Source: Kitasatospora purpeofusca
Lineage (GTDB): Bacteria; Actinomycetota; Actinomycetes; Streptomycetales; Streptomycetaceae
Direction of reading: 5' to 3'
Length of the DNA: 64,000 nucleotides
Assembly (NCBI RefSeq): GCF_000718025.1
Contig: NZ_JODS01000038.1
Coordinates: 1 to 64,000 of the forward strand
Position 1 is the stretch's first letter; the number at the start of each line of letters is the position of its first letter. The position numbers and the translations under genes are program-made. This document shows positions 32,511 to 41,882 of this stretch, piece by piece. Below the pieces are notes generated by a model. It worked only from the letters and a program-made list of their open reading frames with translations. It was not told the origin of the DNA and did not search any database.

Positions 32511-33434
32511 GTGGATTTGCTGCAACTCCGCTACTTCCAGGCCGTCGCCCGTTTCGAGCACATCAGCCGGGCCGCCGAGGAGCTGAACGTCGCCCAGCCC
32601 TCGCTCAGCCGCACCATCGCCCGGCTGGAGGCCGAGCTGGGTTCGCCGCTCTTCGACCGGCAGGGCCGGCGGATCCGGCTCAACCAGTACGGCGTGGTGT
32701 TCCTGCGCCACGTCGACCGGGCGCTGAGCGAGCTGGACGACGGGCGCCGGGCGCTGCGCGAGGCCAGGGAGACCGGGCTCGGCCGGGTCGGTGTCGCCTC
32801 CGAGACCCTGCTGACCGTCGCCCATCTGATGGGCAGCTTCCGGGCCGCCTTCCCGGGCGCCGAGGTGCGGCTCTTCCAGTCGAACGTGGAGGAGATGGAC
32901 CGGCAACTGCGGGCCGGCGAGGTGGACTTCTGCGTCGCCTCGCAGCCGCTGACCGCCGCCAACCTGGACTCGGTCGAACTGCTGCGGGAGGAGGTGCTGC
33001 TGGCCGTCCCGCGCGGGCACTGGCTGGACGGCCGGGAGAGCGTGACGATCGCCGAGATCGCCGACGAGCCGTTCGTCACCACCCGTCGGGGCAACTGGCA
33101 ACGCGCCCTGCTGGAGCGGCTGTTCGCCACCGAGGGGCTCACCCCGAGGCTGTCCTGCGAGGGCGACGAGCCGGGGGCCAGCCAGGACATGATCAGCACC
33201 GGGCTGGGCATCGGCCTGATCCCGGCGATGTCCCGGCTGGCGGGCACCGACTCGCACGTCCCGGTGGCCTGGGTGCACGTGGCCGCGCCGAACTGCTACC
33301 GGGTGCTCACCCTGGTCTGGAACCGGGACGCCTACCAGTCCGAGGCGGCCCGCCGGTTCCGCGAATTCACGGTCAGCAGGCCGCTCATGACGCACCGTCG
33401 GCCGGATCCGAGGCTCGGCCGGGAGTCGGTCTGA
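32511..33434 (+). CDS. LysR family transcriptional regulator
   Basis: 307 residues. The N-terminal helix-turn-helix MDLLQLRYFQAVARFEHISR, running on to AAEELNVAQPSLSRTIARLE, is classical LysR. An effector-binding domain covers about 90-295 (GRVGVASETLLTVAHLMGSF, DMISTGLGIGLIPAMS). GTG 32511 has GAGGTG upstream. It lies between the leftward cyd operon and the rightward ferredoxin-phenazine genes, so it could control either. A conserved LysR next to cydA would favour a respiratory role. The ligand is unknown. Confidence 0.9.
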   Translation: MDLLQLRYFQAVARFEHISRAAEELNVAQPSLSRTIARLEAELGSPLFDRQGRRIRLNQYGVVFLRHVDRALSELDDGRRALREARETGLGRVGVASETLLTVAHLMGSFRAAFPGAEVRLFQSNVEEMDRQLRAGEVDFCVASQPLTAANLDSVELLREEVLLAVPRGHWLDGRESVTIAEIADEPFVTTRRGNWQRALLERLFATEGLTPRLSCEGDEPGASQDMISTGLGIGLIPAMSRLAGTDSHVPVAWVHVAAPNCYRVLTLVWNRDAYQSEAARRFREFTVSRPLMTHRRPDPRLGRESV

Positions 33435-33683
33435 GCCGCGCCGGCGCCCCGAAGATCGATCCTGGCGTGCCCCGGACTCCTTTGCTACGCTCAAAAGCGC
33501 TGCCGTGTCCTGGCCGAGGGCTTCGCGTGTCCGAATGGCCGGTATGAGATGGCGGGTTGGCAGGATCGACGTTCCTGCGGCAACCACCGGCGGCGCCGTC
33601 CTTCCTCCATTCACCCACTTGACCGGTGCCATGTGTCGGCGTGCCCCTGTGCGCGCGCCCGGGCGCCATCGAGGAGTTCCGTC

Positions 33684-34007
33684 ATGCCCAAGATCACGTA
33701 TGTCGCCGTGGACGCGGCCGAGCGCACGATCGACGTCCAGGCCGGCACCAGCGTCATGCGCGGGGCCGTCTTCAACGACATCGACGGCATCGTCGCCCAG
33801 TGCGGCGGGAATCTGCAGTGCGCCACCTGCCACGTCTACGTCGACGAGTCGACGCTCGACAAGCCGGAGCCGATCCAGCCGAACGAGAACGAGATGCTGG
33901 ACTTCACCGCCTGCCCGCGCCGTCCCAACAGCCGCCTCAGCTGCCAGCTCACGGTGACCGAGGCGCTGGACGGCCTGATCGTGCACCTGCCCGAGCGGCA
34001 GAAGTGA
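33684..34007 (+). CDS. [2Fe-2S] ferredoxin, putidaredoxin type
   Basis: 107 residues with iron-sulfur ligands C40, C46 and C49 (CGGNLQCATC) and C87 (RLSCQL), spaced as in putidaredoxin and adrenodoxin. It carries single electrons from an FAD reductase to an oxygenase, usually a cytochrome P450. The reductase gene follows with a TGATG overlap. No P450 or other terminal oxygenase is encoded in the window, so the acceptor is elsewhere or unrecognised. ATG 33684 has GAGGAG eight bases upstream. It sits at the left edge of the phenazine block; membership of that pathway is inferred from position only. Confidence 0.92.
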   Translation: MPKITYVAVDAAERTIDVQAGTSVMRGAVFNDIDGIVAQCGGNLQCATCHVYVDESTLDKPEPIQPNENEMLDFTACPRRPNSRLSCQLTVTEALDGLIVHLPERQK

Positions 34008-35272
34008 TGGCCGAGGGAGCCCACCCCGACTCGGTCGTCATCGTCGGCGCCGGCCAGGGCGGCTACCAGACGGCGGCCTCGCTGCGTGAGCACGGCTACC
34101 GCGGACGGCTCGTCCTCATCGACGCCGAGGACGAACTCCCCTACGAAAAACCGCCCCTGTCCAAGGCCTACCTCAAGGGGGAGGCGGACGAGGCACAGCT
34201 CTGGCTGCGGCCGGTCGGCTACTACGCGCGGCAGTCGATCGAACTGGTCGCCGGGTCGGTGACGGCGGTCGACCCGGCCGCCCGCACGGTCCGGCTGGCC
34301 GACGGCTCGGAGTACGAGTACGGCCACCTGGTGCTGGCCACCGGGGCCACCCCGCGCACGCTCGGCGTGCCGGGGGCCGGGCTGCGCGGCGTGCACACCC
34401 TGCGCACCGCGCAGGACGCCGCCGCCCTGCGCACCTCGCTCGGTGCGGCCCGGCACGCGGTGGTGGTCGGGGCCGGGTTCATCGGCCTGGAGTTCGCCGC
34501 GGCGGCCCGCCGGGCGGGCTGCGAGGTGACGGTGGTCGAGGCCCTCGACCGCCCGCTGGCCAGGGTGGTCTCGGCCCGCACGGCCGAGCACTTCACCCGG
34601 CTGCACCGGCGGGAGGGCTCCCGGCTGGTCTTCGGCCAGGGGGTCGCGGCCCTGCACGGCGACGAGCGGGGCGCGGTCGCGGCGGTGGAGCTGGCCGACG
34701 GCGCCCGGCTGCCGGCCGACCTGGTGCTGGCGGGGATCGGGGTGATCCCGCGCACCGGTCTCGCGGCCGCGGCCGGGCTGCGGGTGAGCGGCGGCATCGT
34801 CGTCGACGCCCGTCTGCTGACCAGCGATCCGCACATCTCGGCGATCGGCGACTGCGCGGCGTTCCCGCAGGTGCGCTCGGGCAACCGGCTGCGGCTGGAG
34901 TCCGTGCAGAACGCGGTGGGGCACGCCGAGCTGGTCGCCGCGCGGCTGACCGGCGAGAGCCGGGGCTACCGCGAGCTGCCGTGGTTCTGGAGCGACCAGT
35001 TCGCGACGACCGTGCAGATCGCCGGCCTGGACGAGGGCCACGACACCGAGGTGGTGCTCGGCGAGGACCCGGACGCGTTCTCGGTGCTGCTGTTCCGCGG
35101 CGGCGAGCTGCAGGCGGTGGAGTCGGTCAACCGGCCCACCGACCACCTGGCGTCCCGGCAGCTGCTGGACCGGGGGATTCCGCTGAACCCGGCCGAGGCC
35201 GCCGCCCCCGGCTTCACGCTCCGGGAGCACCTCGCGAGCCACCGGGGGGAGCCCGCCGTGCCCGTGGGCTGA
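34007..35272 (+). CDS. FAD-dependent ferredoxin reductase
   Basis: 421 residues. VVIVGAGQGGYQTAASLRE is the FAD-binding Rossmann motif, LPYEKPPLSKAYL and LVLATGATPRTL are family hallmarks, VVVGAGFIGLEFAAAARRAG binds NAD(P)H, and ISAIGDCAAFP is the C-terminal FAD motif. It matches putidaredoxin/rhodocoxin reductases in length and order and supplies electrons to the ferredoxin just upstream. ATG 34007 overlaps the ferredoxin stop, so the pair is coupled. It is followed by a long AT-rich regulatory gap before phzB. Confidence 0.93.
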   Translation: MAEGAHPDSVVIVGAGQGGYQTAASLREHGYRGRLVLIDAEDELPYEKPPLSKAYLKGEADEAQLWLRPVGYYARQSIELVAGSVTAVDPAARTVRLADGSEYEYGHLVLATGATPRTLGVPGAGLRGVHTLRTAQDAAALRTSLGAARHAVVVGAGFIGLEFAAAARRAGCEVTVVEALDRPLARVVSARTAEHFTRLHRREGSRLVFGQGVAALHGDERGAVAAVELADGARLPADLVLAGIGVIPRTGLAAAAGLRVSGGIVVDARLLTSDPHISAIGDCAAFPQVRSGNRLRLESVQNAVGHAELVAARLTGESRGYRELPWFWSDQFATTVQIAGLDEGHDTEVVLGEDPDAFSVLLFRGGELQAVESVNRPTDHLASRQLLDRGIPLNPAEAAAPGFTLREHLASHRGEPAVPVG

Positions 35273-35604
35273 CCGGACGTCCGGTTGGCCGATACTCGCC
35301 GGGCCGGGCCCGGCCTGCGCCTCTGTCGCGCCCGCGCCGCCGCACCGCGGCGCGGGCGCCCGGCAACGGAACAAAGGATTCCGAAAACATTGGCCCCACT
35401 GCTTTCAAAAGTGCGGCCGAAGAACAACCGTTTTTTTATCCCCGGACGGTTTTCGGCCATGCCCGGGGCGGGCCCGCCGGGTCCGAACCTTCACAGTTAG
35501 TTCATAAGCCGCTGTTGCGGAAACATCTGCCGGTGAGGCAGGATTCAAACAAGATCGCTTGCTTGCTCATTCACTCGTCCGAATAACAAACAGGGGATAC
35601 CACC
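35273..35604 (+). promoter_or_regulatory. Promoter/operator region of the phenazine operon
   Basis: A 332-base AT-rich gap without a gene. A hairpin at 35416-35457 (GCCGAA...ACCGT / ACGGT...TTCGGC) with a seven-T run in its loop may end the reductase transcript. Further on, TTCACAG (35490), TTCATAA (35501), TTCAAAC (35544) and TTCACTC (35570) are similar heptamers. The first two are spaced 11 bases apart, like SARP-type direct-repeat operators. The main phz promoter should lie between 35490 and 35580. Confidence 0.5.
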
Positions 35605-36093
35605 GTGCCTGAATCCGTCAGCCCGCAGGGATTCACCGACGAGGCCGAGCTGCGCCGCCTCAACCGGGCCGTCGTCGAGCGGTACATGAAGACCCTCGGC
35701 CAGGACCGGCTGAGCCGGCACGAGCTCTTCACCGAGGACGGCGTGGGCGGCCTGTGGACCACCGACACCGGTTCCCCGGTGGCCACGCACGGCCGGGACC
35801 GCCTCGGCGAGCACGCCGTCTGGTCGCTCAAGTGCTTCCCGGACTGGGAGTGGTACAACGTCGAGATCTTCGAGACCCAGGACCCGAACCGCTTCTGGGT
35901 CGAGTGCGACGGCCGCGGGAAGATCGTCTTCGGTGACTATCCCGAAGGCTGGTACGAGAACCACTTCATCCACTCGTTCGAACTGGAGAACGGGCGGATA
36001 ACGCTGCAGCGGGAGTTCATGAATCCGTTCCAGCAGCTGCGTGCCCTGGGCATTCCGGTCCCCGAGATCAAGCGGACCGGTATACCCACCTGA
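35605..36093 (+). CDS. phzB: PhzA/PhzB family phenazine scaffold enzyme, first copy
   Basis: 162 residues, an NTF2-fold protein of normal length for the family. PhzA/B promotes condensation of two aminocyclohexenone carboxylate molecules to the tricyclic phenazine precursor. H70, S74 (GEHAVWS) and E137 (LQREFMNP) keep the spacing of the catalytic H73/S77/E140 set of characterised PhzA/B, so it looks active. GTG 35605 follows AGGGGA. It is the first gene of the rightward phenazine operon; phzC begins 36 bases later. A second homologue closes the operon. Confidence 0.92.
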   Translation: MPESVSPQGFTDEAELRRLNRAVVERYMKTLGQDRLSRHELFTEDGVGGLWTTDTGSPVATHGRDRLGEHAVWSLKCFPDWEWYNVEIFETQDPNRFWVECDGRGKIVFGDYPEGWYENHFIHSFELENGRITLQREFMNPFQQLRALGIPVPEIKRTGIPT

Positions 36094-36129
36094 GAAATCA
36101 ATAAATAGACCGCCGGATCGGAGTACGTC

Positions 36130-37305
36130 GTGGAAGACGTTATACGGGAGATTCGTATCCGCGGGGCGTTGCAACAACCCGAATGGAGCGACCTACCCCA
36201 GGTCAATCGGGTGGGCGAGGCACTGGCCTCTCGCCCCGCCCTGGTCCAGCCGGACGACCTTGCGACCTTGCGAACCCTGCTGGGAAAAGTCGCGCTCGGA
36301 GAAGCGCTCGTGCTGCAGTCCGGGGACTGCGCCGAAGATCCGCAGGAGTGCACACGTCAACATGTGGCGCGGAAGTCCGCGCTGCTCGATCTGCTCGCGG
36401 GGACCCTCGGTCTGCGGACCGGAAAGCCGGTCCTGCGCGCGGGCCGTATCGCGGGGCAGTTCGCCAAGCCCCGTTCCAAGCCCACCGAAGTCATCGACGG
36501 GGTCGAACTTCCGGTTTTCCGCGGGCACATGGTGAATGGACCGGAGCCGGACCCGGAGATCCGCCGGCCCGATCCGCTGCGCATCCTCACCGGCTACATG
36601 GCGGCCGGTGACATCGTCGAGCACCTCGGCTGGCGCGACCGCGCGGCCGGCCGCGACGTGGTCGAACCCCTCGTGTGGACCAGCCACGAGGCCCTGCTGC
36701 TCGACTACGAGACGCCGATGCTGCGCGTCGACGACAAGGGCCGGCTGTTCCTCGGCTCCACCCACTGGCCGTGGATCGGCGAGCGGACCCGGCAGGTCGA
36801 GGGCGCCCACGTCGCGCTGCTGTCGCAGGTGGCCAATCCGGTCGCGTGCAAGGTCGGCCCCGGGATGGAGCCCGACGAACTGCTCGCGCTGTGCGAGAAG
36901 CTCGACCCGTGGCGCGATCCGGGCCGGCTCACGCTCATCGCGCGGATGGGCGCCGAGAACGTGGCCGACCGGCTGCCGAAGCTCGTCGACGCGGTCCGCG
37001 GCGCGGGCCACCCCGTGGTCTGGCTCAGCGACCCGGTGCACGGCAACACCGTCACGGCGCCCGGCGGGTACAAGACGCGCCTGGTGGAGACGGTGTCCCT
37101 GGAGGTGTCGCGGTTCGTCGAGGCCGTGCGCGGCGCGGGCGGCGTGGCCGGCGGGCTGCACCTGGAGACCACCCCGGACGACGTGACCGAGTGCGCCTCG
37201 ACCGAGGCCGACCTCGGCTCCGTCGGCGACCGGTACACCTCGTGCTGCGACCCCCGGCTCAACCCGGCCCAGGCCGTCGCCGTGGTGTCGGCCTGGACCG
37301 TCTGA
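36130..37305 (+). CDS. phzC: Class II DAHP synthase PhzC
   Basis: 391 residues of the plant-type (class II) 3-deoxy-D-arabino-heptulosonate-7-phosphate synthase. [17 protein letters not shown] and [20 protein letters not shown] are hallmarks, followed by [10 protein letters not shown] and [13 protein letters not shown] for metal and substrate binding. It raises chorismate supply for phenazine synthesis by bypassing the feedback-regulated housekeeping enzyme. GTG 36130 has GGAG seven bases upstream. It lacks the N-terminal extension of housekeeping class II enzymes, as other PhzC proteins do. phzD follows after 92 bases. Confidence 0.95.
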   Translation: MEDVIREIRIRGALQQPEWSDLPQVNRVGEALASRPALVQPDDLATLRTLLGKVALGEALVLQSGDCAEDPQECTRQHVARKSALLDLLAGTLGLRTGKPVLRAGRIAGQFAKPRSKPTEVIDGVELPVFRGHMVNGPEPDPEIRRPDPLRILTGYMAAGDIVEHLGWRDRAAGRDVVEPLVWTSHEALLLDYETPMLRVDDKGRLFLGSTHWPWIGERTRQVEGAHVALLSQVANPVACKVGPGMEPDELLALCEKLDPWRDPGRLTLIARMGAENVADRLPKLVDAVRGAGHPVVWLSDPVHGNTVTAPGGYKTRLVETVSLEVSRFVEAVRGAGGVAGGLHLETTPDDVTECASTEADLGSVGDRYTSCCDPRLNPAQAVAVVSAWTV

Positions 37306-37397
37306 TCGTCCGATCGGTCGGCCGTCACCGCGCCACATCCTCCGCACCGCTCTGCGCGCCCCACACCCGCCCGCGCATCAAGCAAAGAACCGGAGCC

Positions 37398-38021
37398 ATG
37401 ACCGGCATACCCCCCATTCAGTCGTACCCCTTACCGGCCGAGGGCGAGCTCCCGCCGGCCACCGTGTCCTGGACCGCCGAGGCGGACCGCGCGGTCCTCC
37501 TCGTCCACGACATGCAGCGGTACTTCCTGGAGTCCATCCCCGAGCGCACCAGGAACGAACTCGTCGGCAACACGGCGCTCTTGCGCGACCGCTGTGCCGC
37601 CCTGGGCGTCCCGGTCGCCTACACCGCCCAGCCGGGCGGCATGACCGACGAGCAGCGCGGCCTCCTCAAGGACTTCTGGGGGCCCGGCATGCGCCCCGCC
37701 CCGGAGGACCGCCAGGTGGTCGACGCGCTGGCGCCGGCCCCGCAGGACTGGCTGCTCACCAAGTGGCGCTACAGCGCCTTCTTCCGGACCGACCTGCTGG
37801 AGCGGATGCGCGACACCCGCCGCGACCAGCTGGTGCTGTGCGGCGTCTACGCCCATGTCGGCGTGCTGGCCACCGCGATCGAGGCCTTCACCAACGACAT
37901 CCAGGTGTTCTTCGTCGCCGACGCCACGGCGGACTTCTCCGCCGAGTACCACCGGTCCGCGCTGAAGTACGCCGCCGAGCGGTGCGCCCTGGTCACCACC
38001 GTCAAGGGGCTGTTCGGATGA
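37398..38021 (+). CDS. phzD: Isochorismatase PhzD
   Basis: 207 residues. PhzD hydrolyses aminodeoxyisochorismate to trans-2,3-dihydro-3-hydroxyanthranilic acid. D38 (LLVHDMQ) and K122 ([10 protein letters not shown]) fall at exactly the residue numbers known from Pseudomonas Phz[11 protein letters not shown] shows the expected replacement of the nucleophilic cysteine of the wider family by tyrosine context. ATG 37398 has CGGAG just upstream. Leu12 is encoded by TTA (37431-37433), the rare codon read by bldA tRNA in streptomycetes, so translation may be tied to development. Its stop overlaps phzE (ATGA). Confidence 0.96.
   Translation: MTGIPPIQSYPLPAEGELPPATVSWTAEADRAVLLVHDMQRYFLESIPERTRNELVGNTALLRDRCAALGVPVAYTAQPGGMTDEQRGLLKDFWGPGMRPAPEDRQVVDALAPAPQDWLLTKWRYSAFFRTDLLERMRDTRRDQLVLCGVYAHVGVLATAIEAFTNDIQVFFVADATADFSAEYHRSALKYAAERCALVTTVKGLFG
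37431..37433 (+). promoter_or_regulatory. TTA codon in phzD (candidate bldA control point)
   Basis: Codon 12 of phzD is TTA. I noticed no other in-frame TTA in the genes of this window while reading; an exhaustive count was not made. In Streptomyces and Kitasatospora TTA is decoded only by the late-expressed bldA tRNA. Confidence 0.8.
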
Positions 38022-40018
38022 CCCGCGACCTGCCCGGGACCCCCGGGCCCGACAGCGGTTCCGACCTCGGCCCCGACAACCGCCCCGACAACGGCCCCGA
38101 CCTGGGGCCCGACCTGCTCGCCGAGGTGCTGGCGGGCCGGCCGGAGGCCTTCGCGCTGCTGCACCGGCCCGGTGCGGCCGGGGACACCGGTCCGGTGGTG
38201 GAGGTGCTGACCGGCTCGGTCGCGCTGCCCGCCACGCTGGCCGGCATCCCGCTGCCCGGCGCCGAGGAGGCCGCCGCCGCGGCACCCGTGGTCGGGGACC
38301 GGCACGAGGTGCTCGTGGTGGTCCCCTACCGGCAGCTCGCCGAGCGCGGCTTCGAGGCCGCCGACGACGGGACCCCGCTGGTGGCGATGACCGTCACCGG
38401 CCAGCAGCGGCTGCCGCTGGAGCGGGCGCTGGCCCGGATCCCGGACGTGGCGACCCCGCTGGCCGGCGGTGCCTTCGACGTCGACGACGAGGCCTACGGC
38501 GAGGTCGTGGGCCGCATCGTCAAGGAGATGATCGGCACCGGCGAGGGCGCCAACTTCGTCATCAAGCGCACCTTCGTCGCCGACATCACCGACTTCGGGC
38601 CGCTGAGCGCGCCTGCGCTGTTCCGCCGGCTGCTGGAGCACGAGAGCGGCGCCTACTGGACCTTCCTGGTGCACACCGGGGAACGGACCCTGGTCGGCGC
38701 CTCGCCGGAGCGGCACGTCAGCCTCCGCGACGGCACCGCGGTGATGAACCCGATCAGCGGCACCTACCGCTACCCGCCGTCCGGGCCGACCCTCGCCGGC
38801 GTGCTGGAGTTCCTGGCGGACCGCAAGGAGACCGACGAGCTCTACATGGTGCTCGACGAGGAACTCAAGATGATGGCCCGGATCTGTCCGGACGGCGGCC
38901 GGGCGGTGGGTCCCTACCTCAAGGAGATGGCCCGGCTCGCGCACACCGAGTACCTGATCGAGGGCCGGACCGATCGCGATGTGCGCGACATCCTGCGCGA
39001 GACGATGTTCGCGCCCACCGTGACGGGCAGCCCGGTGGAGAGCGCCTGTCGGATCATCCACCGGTACGAGCCGGGCGGCCGCGGCTACTACAGCGGGGTG
39101 GCCGCGCTGATCGGCCGGGACTCGGCGGGGGAGCGGGTCATGGACACCGCGATCCTGATCCGCACCGCGGACATCTCCGCACAGGGGCGGATCGGCATCG
39201 CCGTCGGCTCCACCATCGTGCGGCACTCCGACCCGGCGTCGGAGGCGGCCGAGACGCGGGCCAAGGCGGCCGGGCTGGTCGCCGCGCTCGACGGCGGGCA
39301 GCAGCAGCGTTTCGCCGGCCACCCGAGCGTGCTCAGGGCGCTGGAGTCGCGCAACGACTCCATCGCCGACTTCTGGCTCGCCGAGACCGCGTCCCGGGCC
39401 TCCGCCCGGCCCGAACTGGCCGGGCGCAGCGTGCTGGTGATCGACGCGGAGGACACCTTCACCTCGATGATCGACCAGGAGCTGCGCTCCCTGGGCCTGC
39501 GGGTCACGGTCCGCCGGTTCGACGAGGAGTACGCCTTCGAGGGTCACGACCTGGTCGTGATGGGGCCGGGGCCGGGTGATCCGCAGGAGGCCGCGCATCC
39601 CAAGATGCGCCATCTGCGGGCGGCGCTCGACACCCTGCTGGCCGAGCGCCGGCCGTTCCTCGCGGTGTGCCTCAGCCACCAGCTGCTCGGGCTGCGGCTC
39701 GGGCTGCCGATCCGCCGCCGCGCGGTGCCCAACCAGGGTGTGCAGAAGGAGATCGACCTGTTCGGCGGCGCCGAGCGGGTCGGGTTCTACAACACCTTCG
39801 CCCTGGTCGCCGAGGCGGAGGAGTTCGCCGCCGAGGGCGTGGGCCGGGTCCTGGTGAGCCGGGACCCGGAGAGCGGAGAGGTCCACGCGCTGCGCGGTCC
39901 CGGCTTCGCCTCGCTCCAGTTCCACCCCGAGTCCGTCCTCACCAGGGAGGGGCCGCGGATCGTGGCCACCGCCCTGTCAGGACTGCTCGGTCCGGCGCGG
40001 GTCCCCGACCCCGCCTGA
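38018..40018 (+). CDS. phzE: 2-Amino-2-desoxyisochorismate synthase PhzE
   Basis: 666 residues, a natural fusion. Residues about 110-430 form an anthranilate-synthase-type chorismate domain ([45 protein letters not shown]). From about 455 comes a class I glutamine amidotransferase with catalytic C551 ([12 protein letters not shown]) and FHPES. It converts chorismate and glutamine-derived ammonia to ADIC, the first committed phenazine step. The N-terminal 25 residues are a low-complexity [14 protein letters not shown] stretch. ATG 38018 overlaps the phzD stop. Confidence 0.96.
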   Translation: MTRDLPGTPGPDSGSDLGPDNRPDNGPDLGPDLLAEVLAGRPEAFALLHRPGAAGDTGPVVEVLTGSVALPATLAGIPLPGAEEAAAAAPVVGDRHEVLVVVPYRQLAERGFEAADDGTPLVAMTVTGQQRLPLERALARIPDVATPLAGGAFDVDDEAYGEVVGRIVKEMIGTGEGANFVIKRTFVADITDFGPLSAPALFRRLLEHESGAYWTFLVHTGERTLVGASPERHVSLRDGTAVMNPISGTYRYPPSGPTLAGVLEFLADRKETDELYMVLDEELKMMARICPDGGRAVGPYLKEMARLAHTEYLIEGRTDRDVRDILRETMFAPTVTGSPVESACRIIHRYEPGGRGYYSGVAALIGRDSAGERVMDTAILIRTADISAQGRIGIAVGSTIVRHSDPASEAAETRAKAAGLVAALDGGQQQRFAGHPSVLRALESRNDSIADFWLAETASRASARPELAGRSVLVIDAEDTFTSMIDQELRSLGLRVTVRRFDEEYAFEGHDLVVMGPGPGDPQEAAHPKMRHLRAALDTLLAERRPFLAVCLSHQLLGLRLGLPIRRRAVPNQGVQKEIDLFGGAERVGFYNTFALVAEAEEFAAEGVGRVLVSRDPESGEVHALRGPGFASLQFHPESVLTREGPRIVATALSGLLGPARVPDPA

Positions 40019-40293
40019 GCCGCCCGCCGCCCGGCACCGACGCCGGGCGGCCGGGCCGCCCCGGGACCGCCGGACCGGCGCTCTCCCCCGTGAGTGCCGG
40101 TCCGGCTCCCCCTGCCCGCCCGCGGCCGCGTCGCGATCCGGCGCGCGGCCCGGCGCACCGCGCCGTCCGAACGAGGCGCACCCGCGTGCTCCGGCCGGGC
40201 CGCACCCGCGTGCCCGGCGCCGGGGTGCGGCACACCCCCGCCGCCGAGCCGCGGCCCGCAGTCCCCATGACGAGAACGAGAGCGGGAGGACCC

Positions 40294-41130
40294 ATGCACA
40301 AGTACGTCGTCGTCGACGCGTTCGCGCGCCGGCCCCTCACCGGCAATCCGGTGGCGGTCTTCTTCGGGGCCGACGACCTGTCCGGTGAGCAGATGCAGCG
40401 CATCGCCCGGGAGATGAACCTCTCCGAGACCACCTTCGTCCTCACCCCCAAGCAGGGCGCGGACCACCATGTCCGGATCTTCACCCCGGTGAACGAACTC
40501 CCCTTCGCGGGGCACCCGTTGCTCGGTACGGCGATCGCGCTGGGCGGGCACACCGAGGCCGACACGCTGCGGATCGAGACCGCGATGGGCGTCATCCCGT
40601 TCGACCTGGAGCGGGTGGACGGCCGGACCGTCGCCACCAGCATGCGCCAGCCGGTGCCGGTCTGGGAGCCGTTCGAGCGGGCCGAGGAGCTGCTGTGGGC
40701 GCTCGGCGTCACCTCCTCGACGCTGCCGGTCGAGATCTACCGCAACGGCCCCCGGCACGTCCTGGTCGGCTTCGAGAGCGTCGAGGCGCTGTCCAAGGTG
40801 GACCCGGACCACCGCGCGCTGGCCCGCTTCCCGGACATGGCGACCAACTGCATCGCCGGCTCCGGGACCACCTGGCGCAACCGCATGTTCTCGCCCGCGT
40901 ACGGGGTCGTGGAGGACGCCGCGACCGGCTCCGCCGCCGGTCCCATCGCCATCCACCTGGCCCGGCACGGCCTGGGCGCCTACGGGCGCCGCATCGAGAT
41001 CACCCAGGGCGTCGAGATCGGCCGCCCCTCGCCGATGGGCGCGCTGGTGCACGGCGAGGGCGACCGCGTCGACAGCGTCGAGGTCTCGGGCCACGGTGTC
41101 GTCACCATCGAAGGAGTGCTGCATGTCTGA
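40294..41130 (+). CDS. phzF: DHHA isomerase PhzF
   Basis: 278 residues of the diaminopimelate-epimerase-fold PhzF family. E45 in NLSETTFVL is the catalytic acid/base at the canonical number. LTGNPVAVF, PFAGHPLLGTA and VVEDAATGSAAGPIA complete the active site. It isomerises dihydro-hydroxyanthranilate to the ketone that dimerises to the phenazine core. ATG 40294 follows GGGAGGA; two upstream in-frame codons are unlikely starts. A 275-base gap without a recognised gene separates it from phzE, and its stop overlaps phzG. Confidence 0.95.
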   Translation: MHKYVVVDAFARRPLTGNPVAVFFGADDLSGEQMQRIAREMNLSETTFVLTPKQGADHHVRIFTPVNELPFAGHPLLGTAIALGGHTEADTLRIETAMGVIPFDLERVDGRTVATSMRQPVPVWEPFERAEELLWALGVTSSTLPVEIYRNGPRHVLVGFESVEALSKVDPDHRALARFPDMATNCIAGSGTTWRNRMFSPAYGVVEDAATGSAAGPIAIHLARHGLGAYGRRIEITQGVEIGRPSPMGALVHGEGDRVDSVEVSGHGVVTIEGVLHV

Positions 41131-41827
41131 CCAGTCCGACCAGTCCGACCAGCCGGTACGGCCGGTACAGCCCGCGCCGGCCGAGCGGAAGCGGTCCGAG
41201 TCGCTGACCGGCACCGTCGCGCTCGACTTCCCGGAGTTCCGCACCCCGCCGGCCGAGCCGATGGGCCTGCTGAACTCCTGGCTGGCGGCCGCGGCCGAGC
41301 ACGGCGTGCGGGAGCCCCGCGCGCTCGCGCTGGCCACCGCCGACGCCCGGGGCCGCAGCTCGTCCCGGATCCTGGTGATCAACCGGATCACCGAGACCGG
41401 GATCGTCTTCGCCACCCACGCCGACAGCCAGAAGGGCCGGGAGCTGGCGGAGAACCCGTGGGCGTCCGGCGTCCTGTACTGGCGCGAGACCAGCCAGCAG
41501 ATCGTGCTGGCCGGGCCGGTGCGCCAGCTGCCCGACGCCACGGCGGAGGAGCTGTGGGCGGCCAGGGCGGTGTTCACCCACCCGATGACCACGGTGTCCC
41601 GGCAGAGCCGGCCGGTGGAGGACCTCGAGCACTTCGAGGAGCTGCGGGCGAAGGCGCTGGAGCTGGGCCGGCCGCGGCAGCCGCTGCCGCGCCCCGAGTC
41701 CTACGTGGCCTTCGAACTCGTCCCCGACGCCCTGGAGTTCTGGGCCGACGGCACCGACCGGCTGCACGAGCGGCTGCGCTACGACCGCACCGCCGACGGC
41801 TGGGGGATCAGCCGGCTCCAGCCCTGA
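41123..41827 (+). CDS. phzG: PNPOx-like flavin oxidase PhzG
   Basis: 234 residues related to pyridoxamine phosphate oxidase. RSSSRILVINRITETGIVFATHADSQKG binds FMN, NPWASGVLYWRETSQQI is the central strand block, and the ending WADGTDRLHERLRYDR is the family C-terminus. PhzG oxidises the unstable tricyclic intermediates toward (dihydro)phenazine carboxylic acid. ATG 41123 has AAGGAG upstream and overlaps the end of phzF by eight bases. The N-terminus is a Ser/Asp/Gln repeat (SDQSDQSDQ), probably disordered. Confidence 0.95.
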   Translation: MSDQSDQSDQPVRPVQPAPAERKRSESLTGTVALDFPEFRTPPAEPMGLLNSWLAAAAEHGVREPRALALATADARGRSSSRILVINRITETGIVFATHADSQKGRELAENPWASGVLYWRETSQQIVLAGPVRQLPDATAEELWAARAVFTHPMTTVSRQSRPVEDLEHFEELRAKALELGRPRQPLPRPESYVAFELVPDALEFWADGTDRLHERLRYDRTADGWGISRLQP

Positions 41828-41882
41828 CCCCCCGCACGGCCCGCCGCGCACCCCGACCGGCCCTACCTCCCGAGGAGATGTC

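Noticed and set aside
35285..35500. Small open frame in the phzB upstream region
   Set aside because: It crosses the T-run hairpin and the putative promoter, has no ribosome site, and its composition is unlike a protein.
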